Assembly (NCBI GenBank): GCA_902494815.1
Contig: CABUVB010000002.1
Coordinates: forward strand, 1-44,459
Source: an uncultured Collinsella sp.
Lineage (GTDB): Bacteria; Actinomycetota; Coriobacteriia; Coriobacteriales; Coriobacteriaceae
Direction of reading: 5' to 3'
Length of the DNA stretch: 44,459 nt
The notes under the pieces were generated by a model. The model ran no database searches. It was not told where the DNA came from and worked only from the letters and a program-made list of their open reading frames with translations. This document shows positions 18,205 to 26,305 of the stretch, piece by piece. Position 1 is the first letter of the stretch. The number at the start of each line of letters is the position of its first letter. A program made the translations under genes and the position numbers.

Positions 18205-18579
18205 ATGTACGCAATCGTTAACACGGGCGGCAAGCAGTACAAGGTCGCCACCGACGATGTCATCACCGTCGAGAAGATCGAGGGCAATGAGGGCGACAAG
18301 GTCACGCTGCCGGTTATCTTCCTCAACGATGGTAAGAAGATCGTCACCGATCCCGACAAGCTGGCCAAGGCCAAGGTTACCGCTCAAATCGTTGAGCAGT
18401 TCAAGGGCGAGAAGCAGCTGGTCTTCAAGTTCCACAAGCGCAAGCGCTATCGTCGTCTGAAGGGTCACCGTCAGCAGCTCACCAAGCTGAAGATCGTGAA
18501 GGTTCAGGCTACCTCCCGCGCCAAGAAGGCTGTCAAGGCAGAGGCTGAGGCTGTTGCCGAGGCTCCCGTCGCCGAGTAG
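18205..18579 (+). CDS. rplU: 50S ribosomal protein L21
   Basis: 124 residues from ATG 18205 (MYAIVNTGGKQYKV), with the universal L21 core and the signature stretch FKFHKRKRYRRLKGHRQ. The final ~20 residues are an Ala/Glu/Val extension (EAEAVAEAPVAE) that many L21 proteins lack. Binds 23S rRNA in the large subunit. Paired with rpmA 33 bases downstream under one promoter, the standard arrangement. Confidence 0.97.
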   Translation: MYAIVNTGGKQYKVATDDVITVEKIEGNEGDKVTLPVIFLNDGKKIVTDPDKLAKAKVTAQIVEQFKGEKQLVFKFHKRKRYRRLKGHRQQLTKLKIVKVQATSRAKKAVKAEAEAVAEAPVAE

Positions 18580-18612
18580 ATTACACTCGTAACGAAAGAG
18601 TAGGTATACACA

Positions 18613-18870
18613 ATGGCACACAAAAAAGGACTCGGTTCCTCCCGTAATGGCCGTGACTCCCGCGGTCAGCGCCTTGGCACGAAGCGCTATGCCGGCCAGA
18701 CGGTAACCACGGGCACGATTCTCGTCCGTCAGCACGGCACGCACATCCACCCGGGTGAGAACGTTGGCCGTGGTAAGGACGACACGCTGTTCGCGCTGGT
18801 CGACGGTACCGTTGAGTTCCACAAGGGTATCAAGCACAGGGTCAGCGTACGCCCGCTCGCGAACGCGTAA
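18613..18870 (+). CDS. rpmA: 50S ribosomal protein L27
   Basis: 85 residues beginning MAHKKGLGSSRNGRDS, with the conserved basic N-terminal tail reaching towards the peptidyl-transferase centre. There is no Firmicute-type N-terminal extension needing Prp cleavage, and no prp gene between L21 and L27. An intrinsic terminator follows. Confidence 0.97.
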   Translation: MAHKKGLGSSRNGRDSRGQRLGTKRYAGQTVTTGTILVRQHGTHIHPGENVGRGKDDTLFALVDGTVEFHKGIKHRVSVRPLANA

Positions 18871-18895
18871 TTCACCCTTCATAGAGCACATATGT

Positions 18896-18939
18896 GGGAG
18901 GCACTTGAGTTTTAGGATTCAAGGGTCTCCCTCTTTTTT
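18896..18939 (+). terminator. intrinsic terminator after rpmA
   Basis: GGGAGGCACTTGA (18896-18908) pairs with TCAAGGGTCTCCC (18919-18931) with one mismatch, followed by TCTTTTTT. Some read-through into obgE is likely, as no separate promoter is seen between them. Confidence 0.85.
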
Positions 18940-18955
18940 GTAGGAGGCGATTCTG

Positions 18956-20422
18956 TTGTCACAGTTCACCGATATCAGCCGCATTAACGTGTGCGGCGGC
19001 GACGGCGGAGCCGGATGCATGTCGTTTAGGCGCGAGGCATTTGTCCCCAAGGGCGGCCCCGATGGCGGCGACGGCGGTCGTGGCGGCAATGTCGTCATCC
19101 AGGCCGATGCTCAGCTGTCTTCGCTGATCGATTACCGCTTTAAGCATCACTTCCGCGCCGAGCGCGGCACGCACGGGCAGGGTGCCCGTCGTAACGGTAA
19201 GAGCGGCGAGGACCTGATTCTCAAGGTCCCTATGGGTACCGTGGTACGCGAGCTCGACCCCGAGACGCAGACCCCGATGTTCGAGATTGCCGACCTGGTG
19301 CACGACGGCGAGCGCGTCGTCGTGGCGCCCGGCGGTGCCGGCGGTCTGGGCAATACCCACTTTGTGACGTCGGTGCGTCGCGCTCCGGCCTTTGCCCAGC
19401 TCGGCGAGCCTGCCGAGGAACACTGGATCGAGCTCGAGATGAAGCTTATGGCCGATGCCGCGCTTGTGGGCTTTCCCTCGGTGGGTAAGTCATCGCTCAT
19501 TGCGCGCATGAGTGCCGCCCGTCCCAAGATTGCCGACTACCCGTTTACCACGCTCGTGCCGAACCTCGGCATGGTGCGTGCCGGCGAATATTCTTACGTC
19601 GTTGCCGACGTCCCCGGTCTTATCGAGGGCGCGAGCGAGGGCAAGGGCTTGGGTCACCAGTTCCTGCGCCACATTGAGCGTACGGCCCTGATCATGCACG
19701 TCGTCGACATGACGGGTGGTTTTGAGGATCGCGATCCGGTCGAGGATTACCGCATCATCAACCGTGAGCTCGAGCAGTATGGTGCCGAGCTTTCGGAGCG
19801 TCCGCAGATCGTCGTTGCTAACAAGTGCGACGCGCCGGGCACGGCCGATAAGATTGCCGACCTCAAGCGCGCAGCGCTCGACGATGGACATATGTTCTTT
19901 GCCGTGTCTGCTGTGACGGGCGCCGGCCTCAACACGCTGATGCTTGCCGTGGGCGAGCAGGTGGCTAAGCTGCGCGCCGAGTTGGCTGTCTCCGATGAGC
20001 CGGTCGTTCTGCGCGACGATGAGTGGGAGCGCCGTCGCCTGCAGCGTGAGAAGCGTTTCCGCATTGTCCAGGAAGAGCCTGGTGCCTTCCGCGTGGTCGG
20101 TCGTGCCATCGAGCGCATGGTCATTCAGACCGACTGGGAAAATGAGGAAGCCGTCATTTACCTGCAGCACAAGTTTGCGCGCATGGGCGTTGATGATGCA
20201 CTCGAGAAGGCCGGTTGCCGTGCGGGCGACGAGGTCCGCATTTGCCAGCGCGCCTTTGACTTTGAGGGCGCTGAGGACTTCTCGGAGTACGAGGAGCTCG
20301 AGGATGCTGGCGAGGACGTTGCCGTTGAGGCCATTGACGTGACCGATGCTGCGGATGAGGGCGTCGAGGTTGTCGATGCGGCGGATGCCGCGGGCGATAC
20401 CGAGACCTCGGAGGGCGAGTAA
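18956..20422 (+). CDS. obgE: GTPase ObgE/CgtA
   Basis: 488 residues from TTG 18956 with AGGAGG 8 bases upstream. The glycine-rich Obg fold occupies residues ~1-160 (GGDGGAGCMSFRREAFVPKGGPDGGDGG region). The G domain has G1 GFPSVGKSS (172-180), G3 DVPGLIEGAS and G4 NKCD. The OCT domain (~345-420) is followed by an acidic Asp/Glu/Ala tail of ~50 residues. Ribosome-associated GTPase for 50S assembly and stress response. Gene order rplU-rpmA-obgE-nadD is conserved in many bacteria. Confidence 0.96.
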   Translation: MSQFTDISRINVCGGDGGAGCMSFRREAFVPKGGPDGGDGGRGGNVVIQADAQLSSLIDYRFKHHFRAERGTHGQGARRNGKSGEDLILKVPMGTVVRELDPETQTPMFEIADLVHDGERVVVAPGGAGGLGNTHFVTSVRRAPAFAQLGEPAEEHWIELEMKLMADAALVGFPSVGKSSLIARMSAARPKIADYPFTTLVPNLGMVRAGEYSYVVADVPGLIEGASEGKGLGHQFLRHIERTALIMHVVDMTGGFEDRDPVEDYRIINRELEQYGAELSERPQIVVANKCDAPGTADKIADLKRAALDDGHMFFAVSAVTGAGLNTLMLAVGEQVAKLRAELAVSDEPVVLRDDEWERRRLQREKRFRIVQEEPGAFRVVGRAIERMVIQTDWENEEAVIYLQHKFARMGVDDALEKAGCRAGDEVRICQRAFDFEGAEDFSEYEELEDAGEDVAVEAIDVTDAADEGVEVVDAADAAGDTETSEGE

Positions 20423-20425
20423 GCC

Positions 20426-21103
20426 ATGTCGCTGCGCGGTGGAATCGGTTTGCCCGAGCTTCCTCTAGAGGACGGGCAGGAGTTTAGGCTCGGCATTATG
20501 GGTGGCACCTTTGATCCCATCCATTACGGGCACCTGGTGACCGCCGAGCAGGCGCGCGAGTCGCTCGACTTGGACGCTGTGCTCTTTATGCCGGCGGGCT
20601 CTCCTGCTTTTAAGCTTGACAAGCCGGTGACGCCTGCCGAGGACCGTTATGCCATGACGGTCCTCGCCACCGCCGCGAACCCGGCCTTTTTGGCGAGCCG
20701 GTTCGAGATCGACCGTCCGGGCGTAACCTATACGGCCGATACGCTTCATGCCCTTCGCGACTTTTACCCGCCGCAGGTAAAGCTCTACTTTATTACGGGC
20801 GCCGACGCGATTATCGATATCGTGACCTGGCATGATGCCGAACGAATCGCTGAGCTTGCTACCTTTATTGCGGCGACACGACCGGGCTTTGATATCGATA
20901 CGGCGCGTGCCCGAATCAAAGAGTCGGGGCTGCCGTTCGACGTGCGCTATATTCAGATTCCGGCGTTGGCGATCAGCTCGACGAACATTCGCAAGCGAGT
21001 TGCCCGCGGTATGAGCGTGCGCTATCTTACGAGCGAGTCCGTGCTCGGCTACATTCGCAAACGCAGGCTATATGCCGATTTGGGCCAAGAAGATTTTGAG
21101 TGA
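20426..21103 (+). CDS. nadD: nicotinate-nucleotide adenylyltransferase
   Basis: 225 residues. The nucleotidyltransferase motif GGTFDPIHYGHL occurs at about 28-39 and the ISSTNIRKRV motif near the C-terminus. It adenylates nicotinate mononucleotide to deamido-NAD in NAD synthesis. An N-terminal extension of ~20 residues precedes the usual start, but ATG 20426 follows the obgE stop by 3 bases with a good ribosome-binding region. In an operon with obgE, yqeK and rsfS. Confidence 0.94.
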   Translation: MSLRGGIGLPELPLEDGQEFRLGIMGGTFDPIHYGHLVTAEQARESLDLDAVLFMPAGSPAFKLDKPVTPAEDRYAMTVLATAANPAFLASRFEIDRPGVTYTADTLHALRDFYPPQVKLYFITGADAIIDIVTWHDAERIAELATFIAATRPGFDIDTARARIKESGLPFDVRYIQIPALAISSTNIRKRVARGMSVRYLTSESVLGYIRKRRLYADLGQEDFE

Positions 21104-21115
21104 TGGGGGTCTACG

Positions 21116-21724
21116 TTGTCGGTAGAGGATCAGTTTGAGGGCGATGAGCGCGCGCTGCTCAAGCGCATTCAAGAGCTGCTCGATGTTCGCATGAAGGATA
21201 AGCGCAAGCGCTATGTGCATTCGCTGGGTGTTGCCGAGACCGCACTTCATCTGGCCGAGGTCTACGGCGTTGACCGCTTTGATGCCGCTGCCGCCGGCCT
21301 GATCCATGACTGGGACAAAGTGCTCTCCGACGACGAGCTGGTCACGCGCGCTCTGCACTACGGCATTAAGATTGCCGGCTCTCCTTCCGCCGCGACGCCG
21401 CTTTTGCATGGCCCTGTTGCCGCCTATGAGCTTCCGCAGCTTTTCCCCGAGTTGTCGCCGGCCGTTTTCCAAGCTGTCGACCGTCACACCGTGGGTGCCT
21501 GCGACATGACGCCGCTCGATATGGTGGTCTTTGTGGCCGATGCCATCGAGCCCAACCGCCACGGCGACTATGCGCATGCGCTGCGCAAGATGGTGGGGGA
21601 GTCGACGCTCGATGAGTTGTTCTTCTCCTGTTTTGCGCAGGGTCTGGTCTATGTGATCCAGTCCGGGCGCTATCTTTATCCCACGGCTATTTCGATTTAC
21701 AACCATTACGCCCAGCTGCGCTAG
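21116..21724 (+). CDS. yqeK: HD-domain hydrolase YqeK (probable Ap4A hydrolase)
   Basis: 202 residues from TTG 21116. HD-superfamily metal ligands appear as RYVHSLGV (His), LIHDWDK (His-Asp) and later HTVGACDM and DAIEPNRHGD. Members of this family act as symmetrical diadenosine tetraphosphate hydrolases. The residues after HD read WDK where most family members have IAK, a small deviation. Position between nadD and rsfS is the classic context. Confidence 0.88.
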   Translation: MSVEDQFEGDERALLKRIQELLDVRMKDKRKRYVHSLGVAETALHLAEVYGVDRFDAAAAGLIHDWDKVLSDDELVTRALHYGIKIAGSPSAATPLLHGPVAAYELPQLFPELSPAVFQAVDRHTVGACDMTPLDMVVFVADAIEPNRHGDYAHALRKMVGESTLDELFFSCFAQGLVYVIQSGRYLYPTAISIYNHYAQLR

Positions 21725-21751
21725 CTCGGGCTGTCTAGAAAGAGGTATTCC

Positions 21752-22207
21752 ATGGCCGACGAGACCATGACCGACGAGCAGATTCTTGAAGGTGTGGAGC
21801 ACAAGAGCTTCGCCGCCACGTCCGACCGCACCGCCGCCTCGTTGTCCGCGAGCGGTGTCGCCGCCGAGGATGTCGCCCGCGCCGCCGCGCAGGCCGCCTA
21901 CGACAAGAAGGGCGAGGACGTTCAGGTGCTCGACTTGACCGAGCTTTCCGACGTATGCGACTACTTTGTGCTTGCCACCGGTACCAACAACCGCCAGGTC
22001 GATTCGATCGTCGACGAGATCGAGGAGAAGGTCGCCGAGGCTTGCGGCGAGCATCCGTTCTCCATCGAGGGCCGCGAGCAGAAGACCTGGATGCTCATGG
22101 ACTATGGTTCGGTTGTCGTCCACGTCTTCACTCCCGAAGCCCGCGACTTCTACCGCCTCGAGAAACTCTGGGGAGACGCTCCCCAGCTCCCCCTCAACCT
22201 CCTCTAG
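21752..22207 (+). CDS. rsfS: ribosome silencing factor RsfS
   Basis: 151 residues. The C-terminal ~105 carry the family core: KKGEDVQVLDLTELSDVCDYFVLATGTNNRQVDSI and the ending MDYGSVVVHVF...FYRLEKLWGDAP. The first ~45 residues are an Ala/Glu/Thr-rich extension not seen in the core family. Binds ribosomal protein L14 (uL14) and blocks subunit joining in starvation. Last gene of the obgE operon, followed by a strong terminator. Confidence 0.93.
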   Translation: MADETMTDEQILEGVEHKSFAATSDRTAASLSASGVAAEDVARAAAQAAYDKKGEDVQVLDLTELSDVCDYFVLATGTNNRQVDSIVDEIEEKVAEACGEHPFSIEGREQKTWMLMDYGSVVVHVFTPEARDFYRLEKLWGDAPQLPLNLL

Positions 22208-22249
22208 TAGCTCATTTGAGACGGGGTTTAGCTACCCTCACGCATATCG

Positions 22250-22290
22250 CCGGGCAGGTGCGGTTTCCGCACCTGCCCGGCTTTCATTTT
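22250..22290. terminator. bidirectional terminator between rsfS and dinB
   Basis: A perfect 14-bp stem (22250-22263 with 22267-22280, loop TTT) is followed by CTTTCATTTT. It separates convergent rsfS and dinB. T-richness is only on the plus side, so it works best for rsfS. Confidence 0.88.
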
Positions 22291-22300
22291 GCCTCAGGGA

Positions 22301-23554
22301 CTAATCGTTGAAGCGGGATTGGCGGCCGAAGGATAGGGCGGTGTCGCCGAACTTGTCTCGGACGGCGTCGATGGCGACGGATAGGTCGCGGCGGTCGCTG
22401 GATTGGGCTCCGCGGTCATCGATCTCGCAGAACAGGTCAGTTTGGATCCCGCCTTGGTGGTCGAAATCGCTCATGCCGATGCCTGCTAAGCGAACATGCA
22501 TGCCTTCCTGCCAGATGTTGTCGAGCAGTTCGAGCGCAACCGCCACGAAGATGTTCTCATCGTCTGTCGGATGAAGCAGTCGGCGCTGTGCCGAGCGACC
22601 GCTTCCATACGTATACTTAAGCTTGAGCGTTACCGTGGCACCCGTCAGCCCCTGACGGCGCAGACGGCGTCCCACTGACTCTCCCAACAGTGCAATCGCC
22701 GCCTCAATATCCCTACGCTCAGTCAAATCTTTCGCAAAGGTGCGTTCATTGCTGACCGACTTGACCTCGCGCTCTTCGTCGAGACTCGTGACTTCAGAGA
22801 TTTCGAGTCCCAGCGCACGCTGGCGCATGCGTTCGCCGTTGACGCCAAAAATAGAGGCCAGTGTGGACTCAGGCGCGCGCGAAAGCTCGCCGAGGGTGTA
22901 GATGCGCATGCGGCGCAGTCGCTCCTCGGCCGAGCGTCCGATGCCGCTCATGGCAGATACCGGCAGCGCGGCCAAAAAGCGCTGCTCGGTTCCGGGGCGC
23001 ACGATGGTCAGCCCAAACGGCTTATCCCGCTCGCTTGCGATCTTTGCGACCGTCTTGTTGCAGCCCACGCCAATGGAGCAGGTCACTCCCAGCCCTGCCA
23101 CGCGGTCGCTTATACGCCGCGCAACCAGCAGCGGGTCTTCGGGCGCAAAGCGACCCGGTGTGATATCGATAAAGGCTTCGTCGATGGATACGCGTTCAAC
23201 GCGCGGGGTCTCGTCAGCGAGAATTGCCATGACCTGCGCGCTGACCTCACGATAGCGATCAAAATGCCCGTGCGTCCAAATGGCTTGCGGGCACAGGCGC
23301 CGCGCCTCGGCCGAGGCCATGGCAGAGTGCACGCCAAAGCGACGCGCCTCATACGAACACGTGGACACGACGCCACGCGAATCGGCGTCTCCGCCCACGA
23401 TGAGCGGCTTTCCGCGCCATTCGGGATGATCGAGCATTTCCACGCTCGCAAAAAACGCATCAAGGTCCATCAGGCCCACCGCCGGACCCGTCCAGGGAGG
23501 CGGCGTGACGCCCATGGCATCCTCATAACCGTATGTATGTTCGCGTCTTTCCAT
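22301..23554 (-). CDS. dinB: DNA polymerase IV (Y-family)
   Basis: 417 residues. Palm catalytic residues are in MDLDAFFASVE (about 29-39) and SIDEAFIDI. The thumb with helix-hairpin-helix (MSGIGRSAEERLRRMRI) is followed by a little-finger domain. Error-prone translesion polymerase. An N-terminal extension of ~28 residues precedes the catalytic start. The ATG at 23554 has no Shine-Dalgarno, but a -10-like TATACT ends 6 bases before it on the minus strand, so the mRNA may be leaderless. ATG 23515 is an alternative start. No beta-clamp motif was confidently identified at the end. Confidence 0.93.
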   Translation of the reverse strand: MERREHTYGYEDAMGVTPPPWTGPAVGLMDLDAFFASVEMLDHPEWRGKPLIVGGDADSRGVVSTCSYEARRFGVHSAMASAEARRLCPQAIWTHGHFDRYREVSAQVMAILADETPRVERVSIDEAFIDITPGRFAPEDPLLVARRISDRVAGLGVTCSIGVGCNKTVAKIASERDKPFGLTIVRPGTEQRFLAALPVSAMSGIGRSAEERLRRMRIYTLGELSRAPESTLASIFGVNGERMRQRALGLEISEVTSLDEEREVKSVSNERTFAKDLTERRDIEAAIALLGESVGRRLRRQGLTGATVTLKLKYTYGSGRSAQRRLLHPTDDENIFVAVALELLDNIWQEGMHVRLAGIGMSDFDHQGGIQTDLFCEIDDRGAQSSDRRDLSVAIDAVRDKFGDTALSFGRQSRFND

Positions 23555-23670
23555 GTCATGAGTATACCGCGCAGCTCATGTGGGGTGCGTGTATGTGCTT
23601 GCAAATCCCGAATTCTTGTCTAAGATATGGATTTGCCCTCGACTACACCGAAGAAGTTGGTCTCACGGAC

Positions 23671-23699
23671 TTCACCTGCCCGCGTCGATGGCGTATTAT
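23671..23699 (+). promoter_or_regulatory. candidate promoter of the rpsP operon
   Basis: TTCACC (23671-23676), 17-base spacer and TATTAT (23694-23699), 57 bases before the rpsP start. Reasonable but not strong consensus. Confidence 0.45.
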
Positions 23700-23755
23700 G
23701 TTCAACTGTTTGTTTGTAGTTGCAGCCTAAAGCTGCTTGGTTGGAGGAGTTTCCT

Positions 23756-24097
23756 TTGGCAGTCAAGATTCGCCTTGCTCGTCACGGCGCTAAGAAGCGT
23801 CCGTACTACCGTGTCGTCGTCGCCGATTCCCGCGCCCCGCGTGACGGTCGTATCATCGAGGAGGTTGGCCGCTACAACCCGATGACCGCCCCCAAGACCA
23901 TCAACCTCGACCTCGAGAAGATCGCCGACTGGCAGTCCAAGGGCGCTCAGCTCACTGACGCCGTCGCCGCTCTGGTCAAGGCCGCCAACGAGGGCGAGAA
24001 GACCGAGACCGTCGTCAAGAAGTCCAAGAAGCAGCTCGCCAAAGAGGCCGAGGCCGCTAAGGCTGCCGCTGAGGCCGCTGAGGGCGCCGAGGAGTAA
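23756..24097 (+). CDS. rpsP: 30S ribosomal protein S16
   Basis: 113 residues from TTG 23756, with GGAGGAG 6 bases upstream and MAVKIRLARHGAKKRPYYR as the family N-terminus. Residues 1-80 are the S16 core; the last ~30 are a Lys/Ala/Glu-rich tail (KAAAEAAEGAEE) typical of actinobacteria. First gene of rpsP-khpA-rimM-trmD. Confidence 0.96.
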   Translation: MAVKIRLARHGAKKRPYYRVVVADSRAPRDGRIIEEVGRYNPMTAPKTINLDLEKIADWQSKGAQLTDAVAALVKAANEGEKTETVVKKSKKQLAKEAEAAKAAAEAAEGAEE

Positions 24098-24100
24098 ATC

Positions 24101-24385
24101 GTGCCTGAGGTTGACGCTGCACAGCTCGAGGGTGAGGCAATGCTCTCAGATCGCATCGCCGATCTCGTCGAATATCTCGTTGTTCAGATCGTCGACGACC
24201 CGGATTCCGTGAGCCTTGAGGTCATCGATGGTGACGACGCCTCTACGATTGAGGTTTCGGTCGCCGAGGATGACGTCGCTAAGGTCATCGGCCGTCGTGG
24301 CCGTACCATCAAGGCCATTCGCACGCTCGCCCGTGCACTGGCCGCTCGCCTCGACACTGCTGTCGAGGTAGAGGTTCTGGGCTAG
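24101..24385 (+). CDS. khpA: KH-domain RNA-binding protein KhpA
   Basis: 94 residues from GTG 24101, whose ribosome site GAGGAG lies at the end of rpsP. It has a single KH domain with the GxxG loop as GRRGR (VIGRRGRTIKAIR). The ~15-residue N-terminal extension (VPEVDAAQLEGEA) precedes the usual KhpA start; the ATG at codon 14 is an alternative. KhpA binds many RNAs, often with KhpB. The position between rpsP and rimM is canonical. Confidence 0.9.
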   Translation: MPEVDAAQLEGEAMLSDRIADLVEYLVVQIVDDPDSVSLEVIDGDDASTIEVSVAEDDVAKVIGRRGRTIKAIRTLARALAARLDTAVEVEVLG

Positions 24386-24389
24386 GACC

Positions 24390-24911
24390 TTGAGGTCCCA
24401 GTACAAAAACATCGCCCGTGTTGTCAAGCCGCACGGAAGGAAGGGGGAGGTCCTCGCGCAGCCGCTGCGGGGGCTTCCTTCTGTATTAGAGCCTGGTATG
24501 CGCGTCGCCCTGACGCCGCCGGCGCTCAAGCGCGACCGCTTTTGCACGGTCGTGTCCGTCACCGATACGGGCGATGGCGATCTGGTCTCGTTTGAGGGCA
24601 TTGACGACTTGACGGCCGCCGAGGGCATCACGGGATGCTACGTGCTGGCAAATCGTGACGATTTTGAGCTCGATTCGCTCGACGCTGCCTATACCGACCT
24701 GATGGGTCGCGAGGTGGTCGACGAGCGCTTCGGTTCGCTCGGTACGATCGTCGAGATCATGTCGACGCCCGCCAACGATGTTTGGGTTGTCGAGGGTGAT
24801 CGGTACGGCGAGGTACTGATTCCCGTGATCGAGCAGGTCGTGCTCGATCTTCCCGACACAGGAACAATTTCCGTCCACGTTATGGACGGCCTGATCGATA
24901 TGGACAAGTAG
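24390..24911 (+). CDS. rimM: 16S rRNA processing protein RimM
   Basis: 173 residues from TTG 24390. The N-terminal beta-barrel starts IARVVKPHGRKGEVLAQPL, and the PRC-barrel half contains DLMGREVVDE and the ending VLIPVIEQVVLDLP. Assists 30S maturation by binding S19. The start context is weak, but the reading opens 4 bases after khpA. Confidence 0.93.
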   Translation: MRSQYKNIARVVKPHGRKGEVLAQPLRGLPSVLEPGMRVALTPPALKRDRFCTVVSVTDTGDGDLVSFEGIDDLTAAEGITGCYVLANRDDFELDSLDAAYTDLMGREVVDERFGSLGTIVEIMSTPANDVWVVEGDRYGEVLIPVIEQVVLDLPDTGTISVHVMDGLIDMDK

Positions 24912-24921
24912 GGAGGACAAC

Positions 24922-25680
24922 ATGCTGATCGAGACCCTCTCGGTCTTTCCCGAGATGTTTGAGCCCGTCATGTCCACATCGATCTTGGGCCGCGCCCGCA
25001 AGGCCGGCCTTTTTGATTTTAAGGCGTATAACCTGCGCGACTGGACGCACGACCGCCATCGTACTGTCGATGACGAGCCGTACGGCGGCGGGCAGGGCAT
25101 GCTCATGAAGGTCGAGCCTATCGCAGAGGCCATCGAGGCCATTAGCGCAGAGGGTCCCAAGCCCACTGTGGTGTTCTTTACCCCCTGTGGCGAGCCTTTT
25201 ACGCAGCGTGTGGCCGAGCGCCTGCTCAAAAGTGAGCGCCTGCTGTTTGTGTGCAGTCGCTACGAGGGCGTCGACGAGCGCGCGTATGCGTATGCCGATG
25301 AGCGTCTGTCGATCGGCGACTACGTGCTCACGGGCGGCGAGCTTCCCGCTATGGTCGTTGCCGATGCCGTCGTACGCCTGATTCCCGGCGCCCTGGGCGA
25401 CGAGATGAGCAACGTGGACGAGTCGTTCTCGACCGCCGAGGATGGAGGCCTGCTCGAGTACGCGCAGTATACCCGTCCTGCCGAGTTCAACGGCGAGGGC
25501 GTGCCTCCGGTGCTTGTGAGCGGCGATCACGCCAAGGTCGATGCCTGGCACCGCAAGAATGCCATCGAGCGCACCTGTCGCTGGCGTCCCGACCTGATCG
25601 AGACGGCGCGGCTCACGCCCGAGGAGCGTGCGTACGCGCAGGAGATTTTGGACGCTTCGTATTCGCAGAGCGAGGAGTGA
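24922..25680 (+). CDS. trmD: tRNA (guanine-N1)-methyltransferase
   Basis: 252 residues. SPOUT trefoil-knot motifs are complete: MKVEPIAEAIEAI, VVFFTPCGEPFTQ, SRYEGVDER and the SIGDYVLTGGELPAM knot. Methylates G37 of tRNAs with S-adenosylmethionine. Lies 10 bases after rimM with GGGAGG upstream. Confidence 0.96.
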   Translation: MLIETLSVFPEMFEPVMSTSILGRARKAGLFDFKAYNLRDWTHDRHRTVDDEPYGGGQGMLMKVEPIAEAIEAISAEGPKPTVVFFTPCGEPFTQRVAERLLKSERLLFVCSRYEGVDERAYAYADERLSIGDYVLTGGELPAMVVADAVVRLIPGALGDEMSNVDESFSTAEDGGLLEYAQYTRPAEFNGEGVPPVLVSGDHAKVDAWHRKNAIERTCRWRPDLIETARLTPEERAYAQEILDASYSQSEE

Positions 25681-25682
25681 GA

Positions 25683-26246
25683 ATGGTTCCATCGCAGCAT
25701 TCCGCGTTGAGGGGCGCTTTTGAGTGGATCGTGGTCATCGCGCTCGCGCTCGCGGCCACCTTCTTGATTCGCTCGTTTGTGGTCGAGCCCTTTGTGGTGC
25801 CCACCGGCTCCATGGAGTCCACGATCGAGATTGGCGACCAGATCCTGGCACAAAAGGTGAGCCTCGAGCTCGGTCAGCCCGTCAAGCAGGGCGATATCGT
25901 GGTGTTTCACAACCCCGATGGCACCTCCGAGCATGATGTTCTTGTCAAGCGTGTTATTGCCACGGCCGGCCAGACGGTCGACCTGCAGGATGGCAAGGTG
26001 GTCGTTGACGGCCAAGCGCTCGACGAGGACTATACGACGGGCATGAGCTGGCCGCTTTCGGTCCAAGCGCCTGGCGCTCAGGTAAGCTATCCCTACACGG
26101 TTCCCGACGGGTGCGTGTGGGTGATGGGCGACAACCGCGAAAACTCTGCCGACTCACGCTACTTTGGTCCCGTCGATCGCTCTGATTTGATCGCTGTGGC
26201 GCTTGTGCGCTACTGGCCGCTCAACCGCATCGGCGCTATCGACTAA
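25683..26246 (+). CDS. lepB: signal peptidase I
   Basis: 187 residues from ATG 25683, chosen because GAGGAG (the end of trmD) lies 5 bases upstream; GTG 25677 overlaps trmD. One N-terminal membrane helix (about 13-32). The catalytic Ser43 is in PTGSM and Lys89 in VKRVIA, and the GDNRENSADSR box is near the end. Removes signal peptides on the outer face of the membrane. Probably co-transcribed with trmD. Confidence 0.95.
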   Translation: MVPSQHSALRGAFEWIVVIALALAATFLIRSFVVEPFVVPTGSMESTIEIGDQILAQKVSLELGQPVKQGDIVVFHNPDGTSEHDVLVKRVIATAGQTVDLQDGKVVVDGQALDEDYTTGMSWPLSVQAPGAQVSYPYTVPDGCVWVMGDNRENSADSRYFGPVDRSDLIAVALVRYWPLNRIGAID

Positions 26247-26305
26247 AAACCGCTATAGTACAGTACCTAACCGTGTAATCGTTTCGACGAGGGGATATTA
26301 GAGGC

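Noticed and set aside
26247..26305. Glycine T-box before glyQ
   Set aside because: Only 59 bases are available, too short for a T-box, and no terminator hairpin is seen.
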